DNA of 64,000 nt from Streptomyces smyrnaeus (GCF_017676345.1 NZ_JAFFZM010000002.1:1-64000); one strand, 5' to 3'; shown: positions 51,946-61,238, counted from the stretch's first letter. Numbers and translations: made by a program. Notes: generated from the sequence alone by a model not told the origin.

Positions 51946-52533
51946 TCACAGTCCCGGGGCGCCCCAGACGGGGAACCAGCGGCTGAGGTCCTCCTCCACC
52001 GCGAGGTCGTCGGCCAGCAGGCCTCGGACTTGGAGCTCCAGGCCGTTGTCCCGCTTCTCGGTGCCGCCGGACAGCGGGGCGAAGGGGTAGAAGGTGCCGC
52101 GCTTGTAGAGGTAGATCAGGGCGAGTGAGGCGCCCGATCCCTCCTGTCGGAAGGACACGAGCGAGCAGAGCAGTTGCGGACCGAATCCGCCCTCGGCGAG
52201 GAGGGTGTTGACGGCGTGCAGGTCGTTGACGAGCGCCGCCATGTCGTCGGGCGGCTGGCGCGCGGTGAGCCATGTGTAGCCGTAGGAGTCCTGGTCGAAC
52301 TCGACGGGGATTCCGCCCCGCGCGGTGTCCGCGTCCAGCAGCTCCCGTACGTCCCGCCGCAGCCGGGTGAAGGCGCCGCCCTCAACGCTGGCGAAGCACA
52401 CGGCGCCGACACCGGTCGGCTCGAACGCGGTCCCTGCCTGGAGGGTCAGCGCGGCGGCGGGCAGCGCGAAGAGCTGGTCGAGGTCGGGCCGCTTGGGCTT
52501 GCTGCGGCCGAGGAGCACGTCCAGAAAGCCCAC
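51946..52533 (-). CDS. PspA-associated protein PspAB
   Basis: The 195-residue protein begins MGFLDVLLGRSKPKRPDLD and ends FPVWGAPGL, both characteristic of actinobacterial PspAB. It contains QLLCSLVSFRQE and LIYLYKRGTFYPF. It belongs to the phage-shock-type membrane-stress system and is usually next to HtpX, as here. GTG at 52533 has GGGAG about 6 bp upstream. A four-copy tandem repeat separates it from htpX. Confidence 0.85.
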   Translation of the reverse strand: MGFLDVLLGRSKPKRPDLDQLFALPAAALTLQAGTAFEPTGVGAVCFASVEGGAFTRLRRDVRELLDADTARGGIPVEFDQDSYGYTWLTARQPPDDMAALVNDLHAVNTLLAEGGFGPQLLCSLVSFRQEGSGASLALIYLYKRGTFYPFAPLSGGTEKRDNGLELQVRGLLADDLAVEEDLSRWFPVWGAPGL

Positions 52534-52550
52534 GGGCCGTCTCCCTTCGA

Positions 52551-52624
52551 ATGTCGTCCGGCGGCTCGGATGTGGTCGGCGGCTCGGATGGTCGTCGGCG
52601 GCTCGGATGTCGTCCGGCGGCGGG
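52551..52624. repeat. Four-copy 18-19 bp tandem repeat between htpX and pspAB
   Basis: Units of the form atgtcgtccggcggctcgg are repeated four times with small changes, filling nearly the whole gap between the htpX stop (52626) and the pspAB start (52533). The repeat lies in the presumed co-transcript and could affect translation of pspAB, or simply be slippage DNA. Confidence 0.7.
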
Positions 52625-52625
52625 C

Positions 52626-53531
52626 TCACTGCCCGAGCTGGGCGGATATCCGGCTGAGCTGGTCGAGCCGCTTGTCCAGCTTCGGGTGCGAGGAGAAGAG
52701 CGAGGCGAGGCTCTCGCCGGAGAAGGCGGGCACGAAGAAGAACGCGTTGTACGGCTCGGCCTTGCGCAGGTCCCGGGTGGGGATGCGGGCCATGTCGCCG
52801 CTGATCTTGGTGAGGGCCGAGGCGAGGCTGGAGGGGCGTCCGGTCAGCAGGGCGCCGGCACGGTCGGCGGACAGTTCGCGGTAGCGGGACAGCAGCCGGG
52901 TGAGCAGGAAGCTGATCACGTAGACCACCGCGCTGACCAGCGGAACGAGCAGCAGGAGCAGTCCCACCCCGTTGTTGTCCCGGCCGGCGCTGCGGCCGAT
53001 ACCGCCCCACAGGGCCATCCGGGTCATGATCCCCGCCAGCACACCGAGGAACGAGGCGATCGTCATGACGGCGACGTCGCGGTGTGCGACGTGCGACAGC
53101 TCGTGGGAGAGCACCCCTTCGAGTTCGTCCCGCTCCAGGCGACGCATCAGTCCGGTGGTCGCGCACACCAGGGCGTTCTTCTGGTTACGGCCGGTGGCGA
53201 ACGCGTTGGGCACGTCGCTGTCGGCGATGGCGACCCGCGGCTTGGGCATGTCGGCGAGAGCGCACAGCCGGTCGACCGCGCCGTGCAGCTCCGGTGCCTG
53301 CTGCGGGGTGACCTCGCGAGCCCCCATGCTGAAGGCGGCGATCTTGTCGCTGAACCAGAACTGGGCGATGAACAGCGCGCCCGCGATCACCAGCACGATG
53401 GGCCAGGCGTTGCCCAGCACCGCCACCAGGACGCCGACGAGGACGACGTAGAGCAGGCCGATCAGGAACATGGTGGTGACCATCCGTGTGGTCAGACCAC
53501 GGTCTGCGACGTAGCGCGAGTGACGGGCCAT
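52626..53531 (-). CDS. htpX: HtpX-type M48 membrane metalloprotease
   Basis: The 301-residue protein has two N-terminal helices (MVTTMFLIGLLYVVLVGVL, IVLVIAGALFIAQF), the zinc motif LSHELSHVAHRD (HExxH) and the third ligand in YRELSADRAGA. A further helix pair lies between them (LLLLLVPLVSAVVYVISFLL). HtpX degrades damaged membrane proteins. AGGAG precedes the ATG at 53531. Its pairing with pspAB matches the known actinobacterial arrangement. Confidence 0.93.
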   Translation of the reverse strand: MARHSRYVADRGLTTRMVTTMFLIGLLYVVLVGVLVAVLGNAWPIVLVIAGALFIAQFWFSDKIAAFSMGAREVTPQQAPELHGAVDRLCALADMPKPRVAIADSDVPNAFATGRNQKNALVCATTGLMRRLERDELEGVLSHELSHVAHRDVAVMTIASFLGVLAGIMTRMALWGGIGRSAGRDNNGVGLLLLLVPLVSAVVYVISFLLTRLLSRYRELSADRAGALLTGRPSSLASALTKISGDMARIPTRDLRKAEPYNAFFFVPAFSGESLASLFSSHPKLDKRLDQLSRISAQLGQ

Positions 53532-53828
53532 GACGGCCGCTCCTTCCCGAGGTGCGGAAGCTGTCGCGCGGAAGCTGTGGTGTGGAAGCACAGCACTCAT
53601 GAGGCGCTTTCTTCGATTGTGCCTGTTTGGTGGGTGAGAGGACGATAAGACCGTTCTGACCTGCTCTGATCATGCAGCCGCGACCGGACTGAGGGGGTGC
53701 TCACTCCACCCCGTGCGCCCCTTCCGTGCGCTCGCGTGCCCCCTGGCCCTCGCGTTGTGCTCTCATCCACCTCTCATATGGGCGGAGCTTCGCACGCTTG
53801 TTCAGGCATATGCGGGAAGATAGTGCTC
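53532..53828. other. Divergent region between htpX and the HAD gene
   Basis: The 297-bp gap contains no gene. GATAGT at 53819-53824 could be a -10 box giving a nearly leaderless transcript of the HAD gene. I found no obvious operator for a stress regulator upstream of htpX. Confidence 0.35.
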
Positions 53829-54713
53829 GTGACTCATCCGACTCGTACGTCCGCCCCCTTGGTCTCCCGGTCCCCGCAGAACCGGCCGTCGCCCGGCAGG
53901 CGCACCGCGCCCCGGCTGATCGCCACCGATCTGGACGGCACCCTGCTGCGGAACGACAAGACGGTCTCCGACCGCACCATCGCGGCCCTCGCCGCGGCGG
54001 AGTCCGCCGGGATCGAGGTGTTCTTCGTCACCGGCCGCCCCGCCCGCTGGATGGATGTCGTCAGCGAGCACGTACACGGCCACGGGCTGGCCATCTGCGC
54101 CAACGGCGCGGCCATCGTCGACCTGCACGCGGGCCGCCGGGTGATCCGGGTACGGGAGCTCGCACGGCGGGACGCGCTCGCCGTCGTCCAGGCCCTGCGT
54201 ACCGCGGCGCCCGGCGTCAGCTTCGCCGTCGAGCGCACCGGGGGCATCCACTACGAGCCCGCGTACCCCTCCTTCCCCCAGGACCCCGGCGTCTCCTACG
54301 CACCCGTCGACGAGCTGCTGGCCGACGGGGACGAGGGCCACCGCGCCGAGCCCATCGTGAAACTCCTCGCCCACCATCCGGTGGGCGACCCCGACGAGTT
54401 CCTCGCCCTCGGCCGCACGGCCGCCGGCTCCCACGCCGAGTTCACCCGGTCCAGCCCCAGCGCCCTGCTGGAGATCTCGGGCCGCGGCGTCAGCAAGGCC
54501 AGCACCCTCGCCCTCGCCTGCGAAGAGCGCGGCATCAGCCCGGAAGAGGTCGTCGCCTTCGGCGACATGCCCAACGACCTGGCCATGCTCACCTGGGCCG
54601 GCACCTCCTACGCCATGGCCAACGCCCACCCGGAGGTCCTTCTCAGCACCACCCACACCACGGCGTCCAACGAGGACGACGGCGTGGCCACCATCATCGA
54701 AAGCTTCCTCTGA
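53829..54713 (+). CDS. Cof-type HAD phosphatase
   Basis: The 294-residue protein has motif [23 protein letters not shown], the Lys region GVSKASTLALA and motif IV GDMPNDLAML. It is a paralogue of the serS-linked HAD at 26340, with the same cap type, but has an Arg/Pro/Ser-rich N-terminus of about 25 residues. GTG at 53829 is chosen; GTG at 53823 is an alternative. The substrate is unknown. Confidence 0.88.
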   Translation: MTHPTRTSAPLVSRSPQNRPSPGRRTAPRLIATDLDGTLLRNDKTVSDRTIAALAAAESAGIEVFFVTGRPARWMDVVSEHVHGHGLAICANGAAIVDLHAGRRVIRVRELARRDALAVVQALRTAAPGVSFAVERTGGIHYEPAYPSFPQDPGVSYAPVDELLADGDEGHRAEPIVKLLAHHPVGDPDEFLALGRTAAGSHAEFTRSSPSALLEISGRGVSKASTLALACEERGISPEEVVAFGDMPNDLAMLTWAGTSYAMANAHPEVLLSTTHTTASNEDDGVATIIESFL

Positions 54714-54835
54714 CCGGTCGGACGGTGCCGCCCCTCGGCAGCTTCTCCCGGGCCCCTCCGGCGGCCCTCGCCCACCTGCGGCCCTTACCTCCGGCGTAAT
54801 CGACGCACTGCGGGCAGCCCGGCAGGCTGGGGCCC

Positions 54836-55252
54836 ATGACAACCACCACAGCGGACGCCACCCGCGCCACCGTCGAGAAGTTCCTCACCCTCCGCCTCGC
54901 CGGGGACACCGAGGGGCTCACCGCGCTGTTCGCCGACGAGGTCGACTGGCAGCTCGCCGAGAACCCCGTGGTCCCGTGGATCCGGCCCCGCTCCACCGCT
55001 GCCGAGTGCGCCGCCCAGTCCGCCGAGCTGGCCGAGCACACCGTGGCGGAGGACGCCCACGCGTCTGTGGACACCTTCCTCGTCGACGGCGCCGACGCCG
55101 TTTTGACGGGGCAGCTGTCAGGAACCGTCCGCGCGACGGGCAAGTCCTTCGCGGGCCCCTTCGCGCTGCGTCTCACCGTCGAGAACGGCCGGATCACCCG
55201 GCACCATCTGTACGAGAACAGTGTGTCGATAGCGGCGGCCTGCACGCCCTGA
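54836..55252 (+). CDS. SnoaL/NTF2-like protein
   Basis: The 138-residue protein has an NTF2-like cone fold signature: ATVEKFLTLRLAGDTEGLTALFADEVDW and FALRLTVENGRITRHHLYEN. Such proteins include limonene-epoxide hydrolase-like and polyketide cyclase-like enzymes as well as non-catalytic ones. It has no operon partner and converges on the LysR gene. Confidence 0.75.
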   Translation: MTTTTADATRATVEKFLTLRLAGDTEGLTALFADEVDWQLAENPVVPWIRPRSTAAECAAQSAELAEHTVAEDAHASVDTFLVDGADAVLTGQLSGTVRATGKSFAGPFALRLTVENGRITRHHLYENSVSIAAACTP

Positions 55253-55304
55253 CGGGGCGGCCGGCCCTCGCCGCACCGCCCTGACCCGGACGGCGAGCAC
55301 CGGC

Positions 55305-56180
55305 TCAGCGCCGCCGGCGTTCGCGGTAGAGGTCGGTGAGGAGGGCGGCCGCCGCGTGGGTGGCCGGGTGGGGGTCGTGGGGTTGCCAGATGAGCTGGAC
55401 GGGGACCGGGGCGGCGTCGCGGAGGGGGCGGTAGGTGATGCCCACCCGGCGGTACTGGGTGCTGGTCGCCTCGGGGGTGACGCCGACACAGCGACCGCCC
55501 GCGATGGCGGCGAGCCAGTCGTCGATGTCCTGGGTGTACTCGATGGCCGGGCGGGCGTCCGCCGGCCACAGGTCGAGGGTGGTGGTGCCGGTGCGCCGGT
55601 CCACCACGACGGTGCGCTGCCGGACCTCCTCCAGCCGGATGCTGCGGCGCTTGGCCCAGGGGTCGTCGGAGGCCAGAGCCAGACAGCGGCGCTCGTCACC
55701 GAGGACGGTGTGGGCATAGCGGTGCCGGTCGACGGCGGTGCGGACGATGGCCAGGTCGCACACGCCCTCGGCCAGTCCGCCGGTCGGGCTGTTGTGCCGG
55801 ATCAGCTGCAGCTCGATGTCGGGGTGGCGCTCGGCCCAGCGGCGCTGGAACTCGGTGGTGTGCCGTCCCAGGGAGGCCCAGGCGTGGCCGAGGCGGAGCC
55901 GGGTGTGCCCCGTGGTGGCCGCGCGCACCAGGTTGTCGGCCTCCGCGAGCAGCTGGCGGGCGCGGACCAGGACCTCCACCCCTGCGGTGGTGGTGCTGAC
56001 GGTGCGGCTGGTGCGGTGCAGCAGCCGCACGCCGAGCAGTTGCTCCAACGACCGCAGGGTGCGGCTGACCGACGCCTGGGAGACGCCGAGTTCGAGGGCG
56101 GCGTCGGTGAAGCTGCCGGTGTCGACGATCGCGACCAGGCAGCGCAACTGGCGCAGCTCCAGCTCCGAGGTCCCATTCAT
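55305..56180 (-). CDS. LysR family transcriptional regulator
   Basis: The 291-residue protein has a LysR helix-turn-helix at the N-terminus (LRQLRCLVAIVDTGSFTDAA, VSQASVSRTLRSLEQLLGVR) and a substrate-binding domain with QLIRHNSPTGG and VGVTPEATSTQY. ATG at 56180 was chosen as the first in frame after the intergenic repeats. It is divergent from the EamA exporter, the usual arrangement for LysR control of an exporter. Confidence 0.88.
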   Translation of the reverse strand: MNGTSELELRQLRCLVAIVDTGSFTDAALELGVSQASVSRTLRSLEQLLGVRLLHRTSRTVSTTTAGVEVLVRARQLLAEADNLVRAATTGHTRLRLGHAWASLGRHTTEFQRRWAERHPDIELQLIRHNSPTGGLAEGVCDLAIVRTAVDRHRYAHTVLGDERRCLALASDDPWAKRRSIRLEEVRQRTVVVDRRTGTTTLDLWPADARPAIEYTQDIDDWLAAIAGGRCVGVTPEATSTQYRRVGITYRPLRDAAPVPVQLIWQPHDPHPATHAAAALLTDLYRERRRR

Positions 56181-56242
56181 ACGCCCACGTCCGTACGGCC
56201 ACCCACACACCCATTCATACGCCATCCATACGGCCGGCGTAT
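56172..56242. promoter_or_regulatory. Repeated TACG sites between LysR and EamA genes
   Basis: The 14-mer cccattcatacgcc occurs at 56172-56185 and 56210-56223. It is followed by ATACG-N5-CGTAT (56228-56242), an inverted repeat with T and A ends fitting LysR T-N11-A sites. The first 14-mer overlaps the LysR start codon. The arrangement of three related sites fits autoregulation plus activation of the divergent exporter. Confidence 0.55.
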
Positions 56243-56285
56243 CGATGGCTCCACAGATGCATTTTGCGTATGTACGGGCGCGGTG

Positions 56286-56291
56286 GACAGT
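56286..56291 (+). promoter_or_regulatory. Leaderless -10 box for the EamA gene
   Basis: GACAGT ends 7 bases before the ATG at 56298, and no ribosome site is seen, so the exporter mRNA is probably leaderless. TTGCGT at 56264-56269 may be its -35 box. Confidence 0.45.
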
Positions 56292-56297
56292 GCGGGC

Positions 56298-57257
56298 ATG
56301 GCACTGCCCGGCGCTCCCGCGCGTCACTCAGCCCCCGCCGCCGAGACGGCCCGCGCCACCGGTCGGAGCCGGTGGACCGGGCTGGCGTTGATGCTGGCCA
56401 GCAGCGTCTCCAGCCAGTCCGGCGCGGCCATCGCCTCCCTCGCCTTCCCGGCGATGGGCCCGGTGGGGGTGGTGGCGGTACGCCAGTGGGTGGCCGCCGT
56501 GCTGCTGCTGGCCGCCGGCCGACCGCGGCTCGCCGCGTTCACGGCCGCCCAGTGGCGGCCCGTGCTCGGGCTGGCCGTGGTGTTCGCGGCCATGAACCTG
56601 GCGCTGTACTCGGCCATCGACCGGATCGGTCTCGGCCTCGCGGTCACGCTGGAGTTCCTCGGCCCGCTGACCGTCGCGCTGGCCGGTTCGCGGCGCCGAC
56701 TGCACCTGGGGTGCGCGGTGGTCGCCGCGGCCGCGGTGGTCGTCCTGGTGCGCCCCGAGCCGAGCACCGACTACCTCGGTATCGCGCTCGCCCTGCTGGC
56801 GGCCGTCTGCTGGGGCTGCTACATCCTGCTCAACCGCACGGTGGGAGAGCGGCTGCCCGGGGCGCAGGGCTCGGCCGCGGCGGCGCTGGTCTCGGGAGCG
56901 CTGTATCTGCCGATCGGCCTCGCCGCACTGCTGCACCACCGGCCCACCCCCGGCGCGGTGGGCTGTGCCCTGGCGGCCGGAGTGCTCTCCTCCGCCGTTC
57001 CGTTCCTGTCCGACCTGCTGGCGCTGCGCCGTGTCCCGGCCCACTTCTTCGGCGTCTTCATGAGTGTGAGCCCGGTGGCCGCGGCGCTGATCGGTCTGGT
57101 GGCGCTCGGGCAGCATCTGCCGCCGGTCTCCTGGCTAGCCGTACTCGCGATCGTCGCCGCGAACACCGTCGCCGTGGGCACCGAGTCCCATCCTCGCGGC
57201 CACCGTTCGCGGACGGTGGCGAAACACGATGGACCGACGGGGCCGGGTGGCCGATAG
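56298..57257 (+). CDS. EamA/RhtA-type DMT exporter
   Basis: The 319-residue protein has ten predicted membrane helices in two EamA repeats, with VGVVAVRQWVAAVLLLAAG in the first and LALLAAVCWGCYILLNRTVG opening the second. Members export amino acids or metabolites. The C-terminal 25 residues are hydrophilic. ATG at 56298 is supported by the leaderless -10 box. It is divergent from the LysR regulator. Confidence 0.87.
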   Translation: MALPGAPARHSAPAAETARATGRSRWTGLALMLASSVSSQSGAAIASLAFPAMGPVGVVAVRQWVAAVLLLAAGRPRLAAFTAAQWRPVLGLAVVFAAMNLALYSAIDRIGLGLAVTLEFLGPLTVALAGSRRRLHLGCAVVAAAAVVVLVRPEPSTDYLGIALALLAAVCWGCYILLNRTVGERLPGAQGSAAAALVSGALYLPIGLAALLHHRPTPGAVGCALAAGVLSSAVPFLSDLLALRRVPAHFFGVFMSVSPVAAALIGLVALGQHLPPVSWLAVLAIVAANTVAVGTESHPRGHRSRTVAKHDGPTGPGGR

Positions 57258-57265
57258 TTCGTCGT

Positions 57266-57640
57266 ATGTCTTCTGTGGTGCGCCACCTCACGTTCGACTG
57301 CCACGACGCCTACCGGCTCGGCAGCTTCTGGGCCACGGTGCTGGACGGGTCCCTCTCCGAGGACGACCGGCCCGGCGATCCCGAAGCGCTGGTGGAGGCG
57401 CCCGGTTCGGCGTTGCTGTTCGTCAACGTCACCGACGCCAAGACCGTCAAGAACCGGGTGCACCTCGACCTCCAGCCGCAGGACCGCACCCGGGACGAGG
57501 AGGTCGAGCGCATTCTGGCGCTGGGCGCCACCCTCGTCGCCGACCACCGCACCCCGGAGGGCCTGGGGTGGGTGACACTCGCCGATCCGGAGGGCAACGA
57601 GTTCTGCGTCGAGCGCAGCGCGACCGAGCGGGCGCGGTAG
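57266..57640 (+). CDS. VOC/glyoxalase-like domain protein
   Basis: The 124-residue protein is a single VOC domain: TFDCHDAYRLGSFWATVLDG, KNRVHLDLQPQDR and ADPEGNEFCV. The His and Glu residues of the metal site are visible in VHLDL and GNEF. It may be an enzyme or a drug-binding protein. ATG at 57266 is likely leaderless (GATAGT ends 8 bases upstream). It starts 8 bp after the exporter gene. Confidence 0.8.
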   Translation: MSSVVRHLTFDCHDAYRLGSFWATVLDGSLSEDDRPGDPEALVEAPGSALLFVNVTDAKTVKNRVHLDLQPQDRTRDEEVERILALGATLVADHRTPEGLGWVTLADPEGNEFCVERSATERAR

Positions 57641-57653
57641 GCGGGCCGGTCGG

Positions 57654-60600
57654 TCAGGGCACCGCAACGGCGTGCGCCGCCGCGCGCTCGCGGGCCAGCA
57701 TGGCCGCGAACGGGCCGTCGGCATGGGCGAGTTCGTGGTAACTGCCGCGTTCGACCGGGCGTCCGTGGTCGAGCACGACGATCTCGTCCACCGCTGCCAG
57801 ACCCTGGAGCCGGTGGGTGATCAGCACGGTGGTGCGGCCCTCCGTCGCCGCCAGCAGATCGGCGGTCAGCGCGTCGGCGGTGGGCAGATCGAGGTGCTCG
57901 GCGGGCTCGTCCAGGACGAGGACGGGGAAGTCCGCGAGGAGCGCGCGGGCCAGCGCCAGGCGCTGCCGCTGGCCCCCGGAGAGCTTGGCGCCGTGCTCAC
58001 CGACGAGGGTGTCCAGGCCGTCCGGCAGGGTGGCCACCCAGTCGTCGAGCCGGGCGGCGGCGAGGGCCGCGTGCATCCGGGACTCCGTCGCCGTCGTGGG
58101 GAGCTGCTCGGCCCGGGGCCGGGGGAGGGCCAGCCGGAGGTTCTCCCGGAGCGAGCTGTCGAACAGGTGGGCGTCCTGGGCGCAGAGGCCGATCTGCTGT
58201 CGGACGGTGTCGGTGGGGATGTCGAACGCGGAGACGGCCGGGGCCGCGCCGAAGGTGTAGGAGCCGTGCCGCGGGTCCACGAAGCGCAGCAGCGCGTTGG
58301 CGAGGGTCGTCTTGCCGGAGCCCGAAGCGCCGACCACGGCCACCCGGTGGCCCGGCATCAGGTCCAGGTCGAAGCCGAGGAGGGCGGGCGGCGCCTCGAC
58401 CGGAGCGTCCGGATAGCGGACGGTCAGTCCGCGGACGCGGAGGGGGAAGGGGTCGGCCGGCAGCGGCCGGGGGGCCGCCGGCTCCTGGACGGGTGCGGGC
58501 GCGTCCAGCACCTCGTGCACCCGCTCCGCCGAGCGCCGTACCCGCTGCCGGAACTGCACCGCCTGCGGCAGCGGCGTGACGACCTCGAACACGGCGAGCG
58601 GCGTGAGGACGACCGTGGCCAGCAGCAGGCCGTCCAGCGCACCACCCGTGGTGGCGCGCGCACCCGCCCAGGCCGCCACCGTCACCGTCAGACCGGCGGC
58701 GAGGGTGCTCAGCCCGGACGCCAGCGCCGTACGGGAGGCGGAGCGGGCCGCGATCCGGGTCAGCGCGGCGTCGGCCGCCGTCACCTCGGCGCGGCGGGCG
58801 GCGAGCGCGCCGGAGACCGGGAGTTCACCGGACGCGGTCCCGGTGAGCAGGTCCACCGTACGGACCGCCAGGTCGGCGCGGGCAGGGGCGAGTCGGCGCT
58901 CGGTGCGGCGCGAGAGCACCGCCGTGAGGGCCGGGACGGCGACGCCCGCCACCGCCAGCCCCACGGCGAGGGCCGCGCCGGCGGCGGGCAGGAGCCATGC
59001 GGTGAAGGCCACAGTCACCACGCCGACCGTTGCGGCGACTGTCGCCGGGAGCAGCCAGCGCAGGAAGTAGTCCTGGAGCGCGTCCACATCGGCGACGAGA
59101 CGGGTGAGGAGGTCACCGCGCGCCTTGTGCTTGAGTCCCGCCGGGGCCAGGCGCTCCAGACGTCGGTAGACGGTGACGCGGAGGGCCGCCAGGACGCGGA
59201 GGGCGGCATCGTGCGAGACGAGGCGCTCCGCGTAGCGGAAGACGGCGCGACCGATACCGAAGGCCCGGGTCGCGGTGACCGCCACCATGAGATAGAGGAT
59301 CGGGGGCTGTTGGGCGGCCCGCGATATCAGCCACCCCGAGGTGGCCATGAGGCCGACCGCACTGGCCAGCGCGAGCGCCCCCAGGGCGAGGGCCAGGCCG
59401 AACCTGCGGCCCAGGCCCGCCCCCCGGCCGTCGGCCCGCACCCGGGCGAGCGGGCTCCGCGCGATGGTGGCGCCCGCCCCCGCCCCGGGGCTCCGGGTCG
59501 TGGCGGCGCTCACGGCGGTGTCGTGCTGCGGGCCGGCCGGCGGCTGCGCGCTGCCCCGGTACTCCCCCGGGCTCCGGCCGGGGGTTCGCCCGCTGCCGCT
59601 CCCGGCGTCGGGCGGCTCCGCGGCCGAGACCGGTGGAGACAGGGTGAGCACCCGGTCGGCCGCCGCCAGCAGCGCCGGGCGGTGGGTCACCAACACCACC
59701 GTCTTGGTCCTGGTCAGACGGCGGACGGCGGTCAGCACTGCCGCCTCCGTGCCGCCGTCCAGGGCCGCCGTGGGCTCGTCCAGCAGGACGAGGGGCCGGT
59801 CGGCGAGGAAGGCCCGCGCCAGCGCGACGCGGCGGCGCTGCCCCGCGGACAGCCCGGCACCGGACTCCCCCAGCTCCAGCTCCGGGTCGAGATCCGGCGC
59901 CCCGGCGTCGGCGAGGGCGCGGGCGACGGCGCCCCGGTCGGCGTCGGGACGCGCGAGGCGCACGTTGTCGGCGACGGTTCCCGCGAAGAGATAGGGGTGC
60001 TGCGGCACCCAGGCGATCTGTCGGTGCCAGGCCGCGGGGTCGAGCGAGGACAGCGGCACCCCGCCGACCAGCACCCGCCCCCGGGTCGCCGGGGTGAAGC
60101 CCAGCAGCACCGACAGCAGCGTGGACTTGCCGCCGCCGGAGGGACCGGTCAGGGCGACCGTCTCACCAGGCCGGATCACCAGGTCCGTCGGCGGGAGCGA
60201 CCACCCGGTGCGGCCCTCGTGCCGTACGGCGACCCCCTCCAGCGTCAGTGGGGCCTCCCGGATGTCCACCCGGTCATGGCCGCGGGTGGGCGCCGGGCGC
60301 TCCAGGACGTCGAAGACGGACTCCGCGGCGGCGAGCCCTTCGGCGGCGGCGTGGTAGTGGGTGCCCACCTGGCGCAGCGGCAGATAGGCCTCGGGGGCGA
60401 GGATGAGCACCATGAGCCCGGTGTGCAGGTCGAGGTCGCCGTGGACGAGCCGGGTGCCGATGCTGACGGCGACGATGGCGACGGAGATGGTCGCCAGCAG
60501 TTCCAGCGCGAACGACGAGAGGAACGCCAGGCGCAGCGTGCGCAGGGTGGCGCGGCGGTAGTCGGCGGTGATGGTGCGGATGTTGTCGGCCTGGGCCTTG

Positions 60601-61238
60601 GCGCGGCCGAAGACCTTCAACGTCGGCAGCCCGGCGACGACGTCGAGGAAGTGGCCGGACAGCCGGGCGAGCAGCTTCCACTGCCGGTCCATGCGCGACT
60701 GGGTGGCCCAGCCGATGAGCGCCATGAACACCGGGATCAGCGGCAGGGTGACGACGATGATGGCGGCCGAGATCCAGTCGGCGGTCACGATACGGGCCAG
60801 TACCGCGACGGGCACCACGACGGCGAGGCCCAGTTGGGGCAGATAGCGGGCGAAGTAGTCGTCGAGCGCGTCGATGCCCCGGGTGGCGAGGGTGGTCAGC
60901 TCGCCGGTGCGCTGAGTGGTCAGGAAGCCGGGGCCGAGCGTGGTGGCCCGCTCCAGCAGCCTCAGGCGCAGCTGCGACTTGACGGCGGCCCCGGACCGGT
61001 GCGCGGCCAGCTCGGTCAGCCAGGAGACCAGGCCCCGCGCGAGCGAGACGGCCGCCAGCAGCAGGAGGGCGCCACGCTCGAACTCGCCGTGCCGGTAGGC
61101 GCCGACGATCACATCGGCGAGCAGCACGGCCTGGGCGACGACGAGTCCGGCCCCGGCGAGTCCGAGGGCTACGGCCGCGACGAGGAAGACGCGCGTGGCG
61201 CGGGCGTACCGCAGCAACCGCGGGTCGACGGGCTTCAT
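57654..61238 (-). CDS. CydDC fused thiol/heme ABC exporter
   Basis: The 1194-residue protein fuses two ABC half-transporters. The first (1-560) has six helices, Walker A TGPSGGGKST, signature LSAGQRRR and Walker B LVLLDEPTAALD. The second (630-1190) has helices, Walker A VGASGSGKTT, signature LSGGQRQR and Walker B VLVLDEPAEHLD. The CydDC complex exports cysteine/glutathione or heme and is needed to assemble cytochrome bd; E. coli has separate cydD and cydC, while actinomycetes often have this fusion. It is the last gene of the cyd operon, starting 29 bp after cydB. Confidence 0.93.
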   Translation of the reverse strand: MKPVDPRLLRYARATRVFLVAAVALGLAGAGLVVAQAVLLADVIVGAYRHGEFERGALLLLAAVSLARGLVSWLTELAAHRSGAAVKSQLRLRLLERATTLGPGFLTTQRTGELTTLATRGIDALDDYFARYLPQLGLAVVVPVAVLARIVTADWISAAIIVVTLPLIPVFMALIGWATQSRMDRQWKLLARLSGHFLDVVAGLPTLKVFGRAKAQADNIRTITADYRRATLRTLRLAFLSSFALELLATISVAIVAVSIGTRLVHGDLDLHTGLMVLILAPEAYLPLRQVGTHYHAAAEGLAAAESVFDVLERPAPTRGHDRVDIREAPLTLEGVAVRHEGRTGWSLPPTDLVIRPGETVALTGPSGGGKSTLLSVLLGFTPATRGRVLVGGVPLSSLDPAAWHRQIAWVPQHPYLFAGTVADNVRLARPDADRGAVARALADAGAPDLDPELELGESGAGLSAGQRRRVALARAFLADRPLVLLDEPTAALDGGTEAAVLTAVRRLTRTKTVVLVTHRPALLAAADRVLTLSPPVSAAEPPDAGSGSGRTPGRSPGEYRGSAQPPAGPQHDTAVSAATTRSPGAGAGATIARSPLARVRADGRGAGLGRRFGLALALGALALASAVGLMATSGWLISRAAQQPPILYLMVAVTATRAFGIGRAVFRYAERLVSHDAALRVLAALRVTVYRRLERLAPAGLKHKARGDLLTRLVADVDALQDYFLRWLLPATVAATVGVVTVAFTAWLLPAAGAALAVGLAVAGVAVPALTAVLSRRTERRLAPARADLAVRTVDLLTGTASGELPVSGALAARRAEVTAADAALTRIAARSASRTALASGLSTLAAGLTVTVAAWAGARATTGGALDGLLLATVVLTPLAVFEVVTPLPQAVQFRQRVRRSAERVHEVLDAPAPVQEPAAPRPLPADPFPLRVRGLTVRYPDAPVEAPPALLGFDLDLMPGHRVAVVGASGSGKTTLANALLRFVDPRHGSYTFGAAPAVSAFDIPTDTVRQQIGLCAQDAHLFDSSLRENLRLALPRPRAEQLPTTATESRMHAALAAARLDDWVATLPDGLDTLVGEHGAKLSGGQRQRLALARALLADFPVLVLDEPAEHLDLPTADALTADLLAATEGRTTVLITHRLQGLAAVDEIVVLDHGRPVERGSYHELAHADGPFAAMLARERAAAHAVAVP

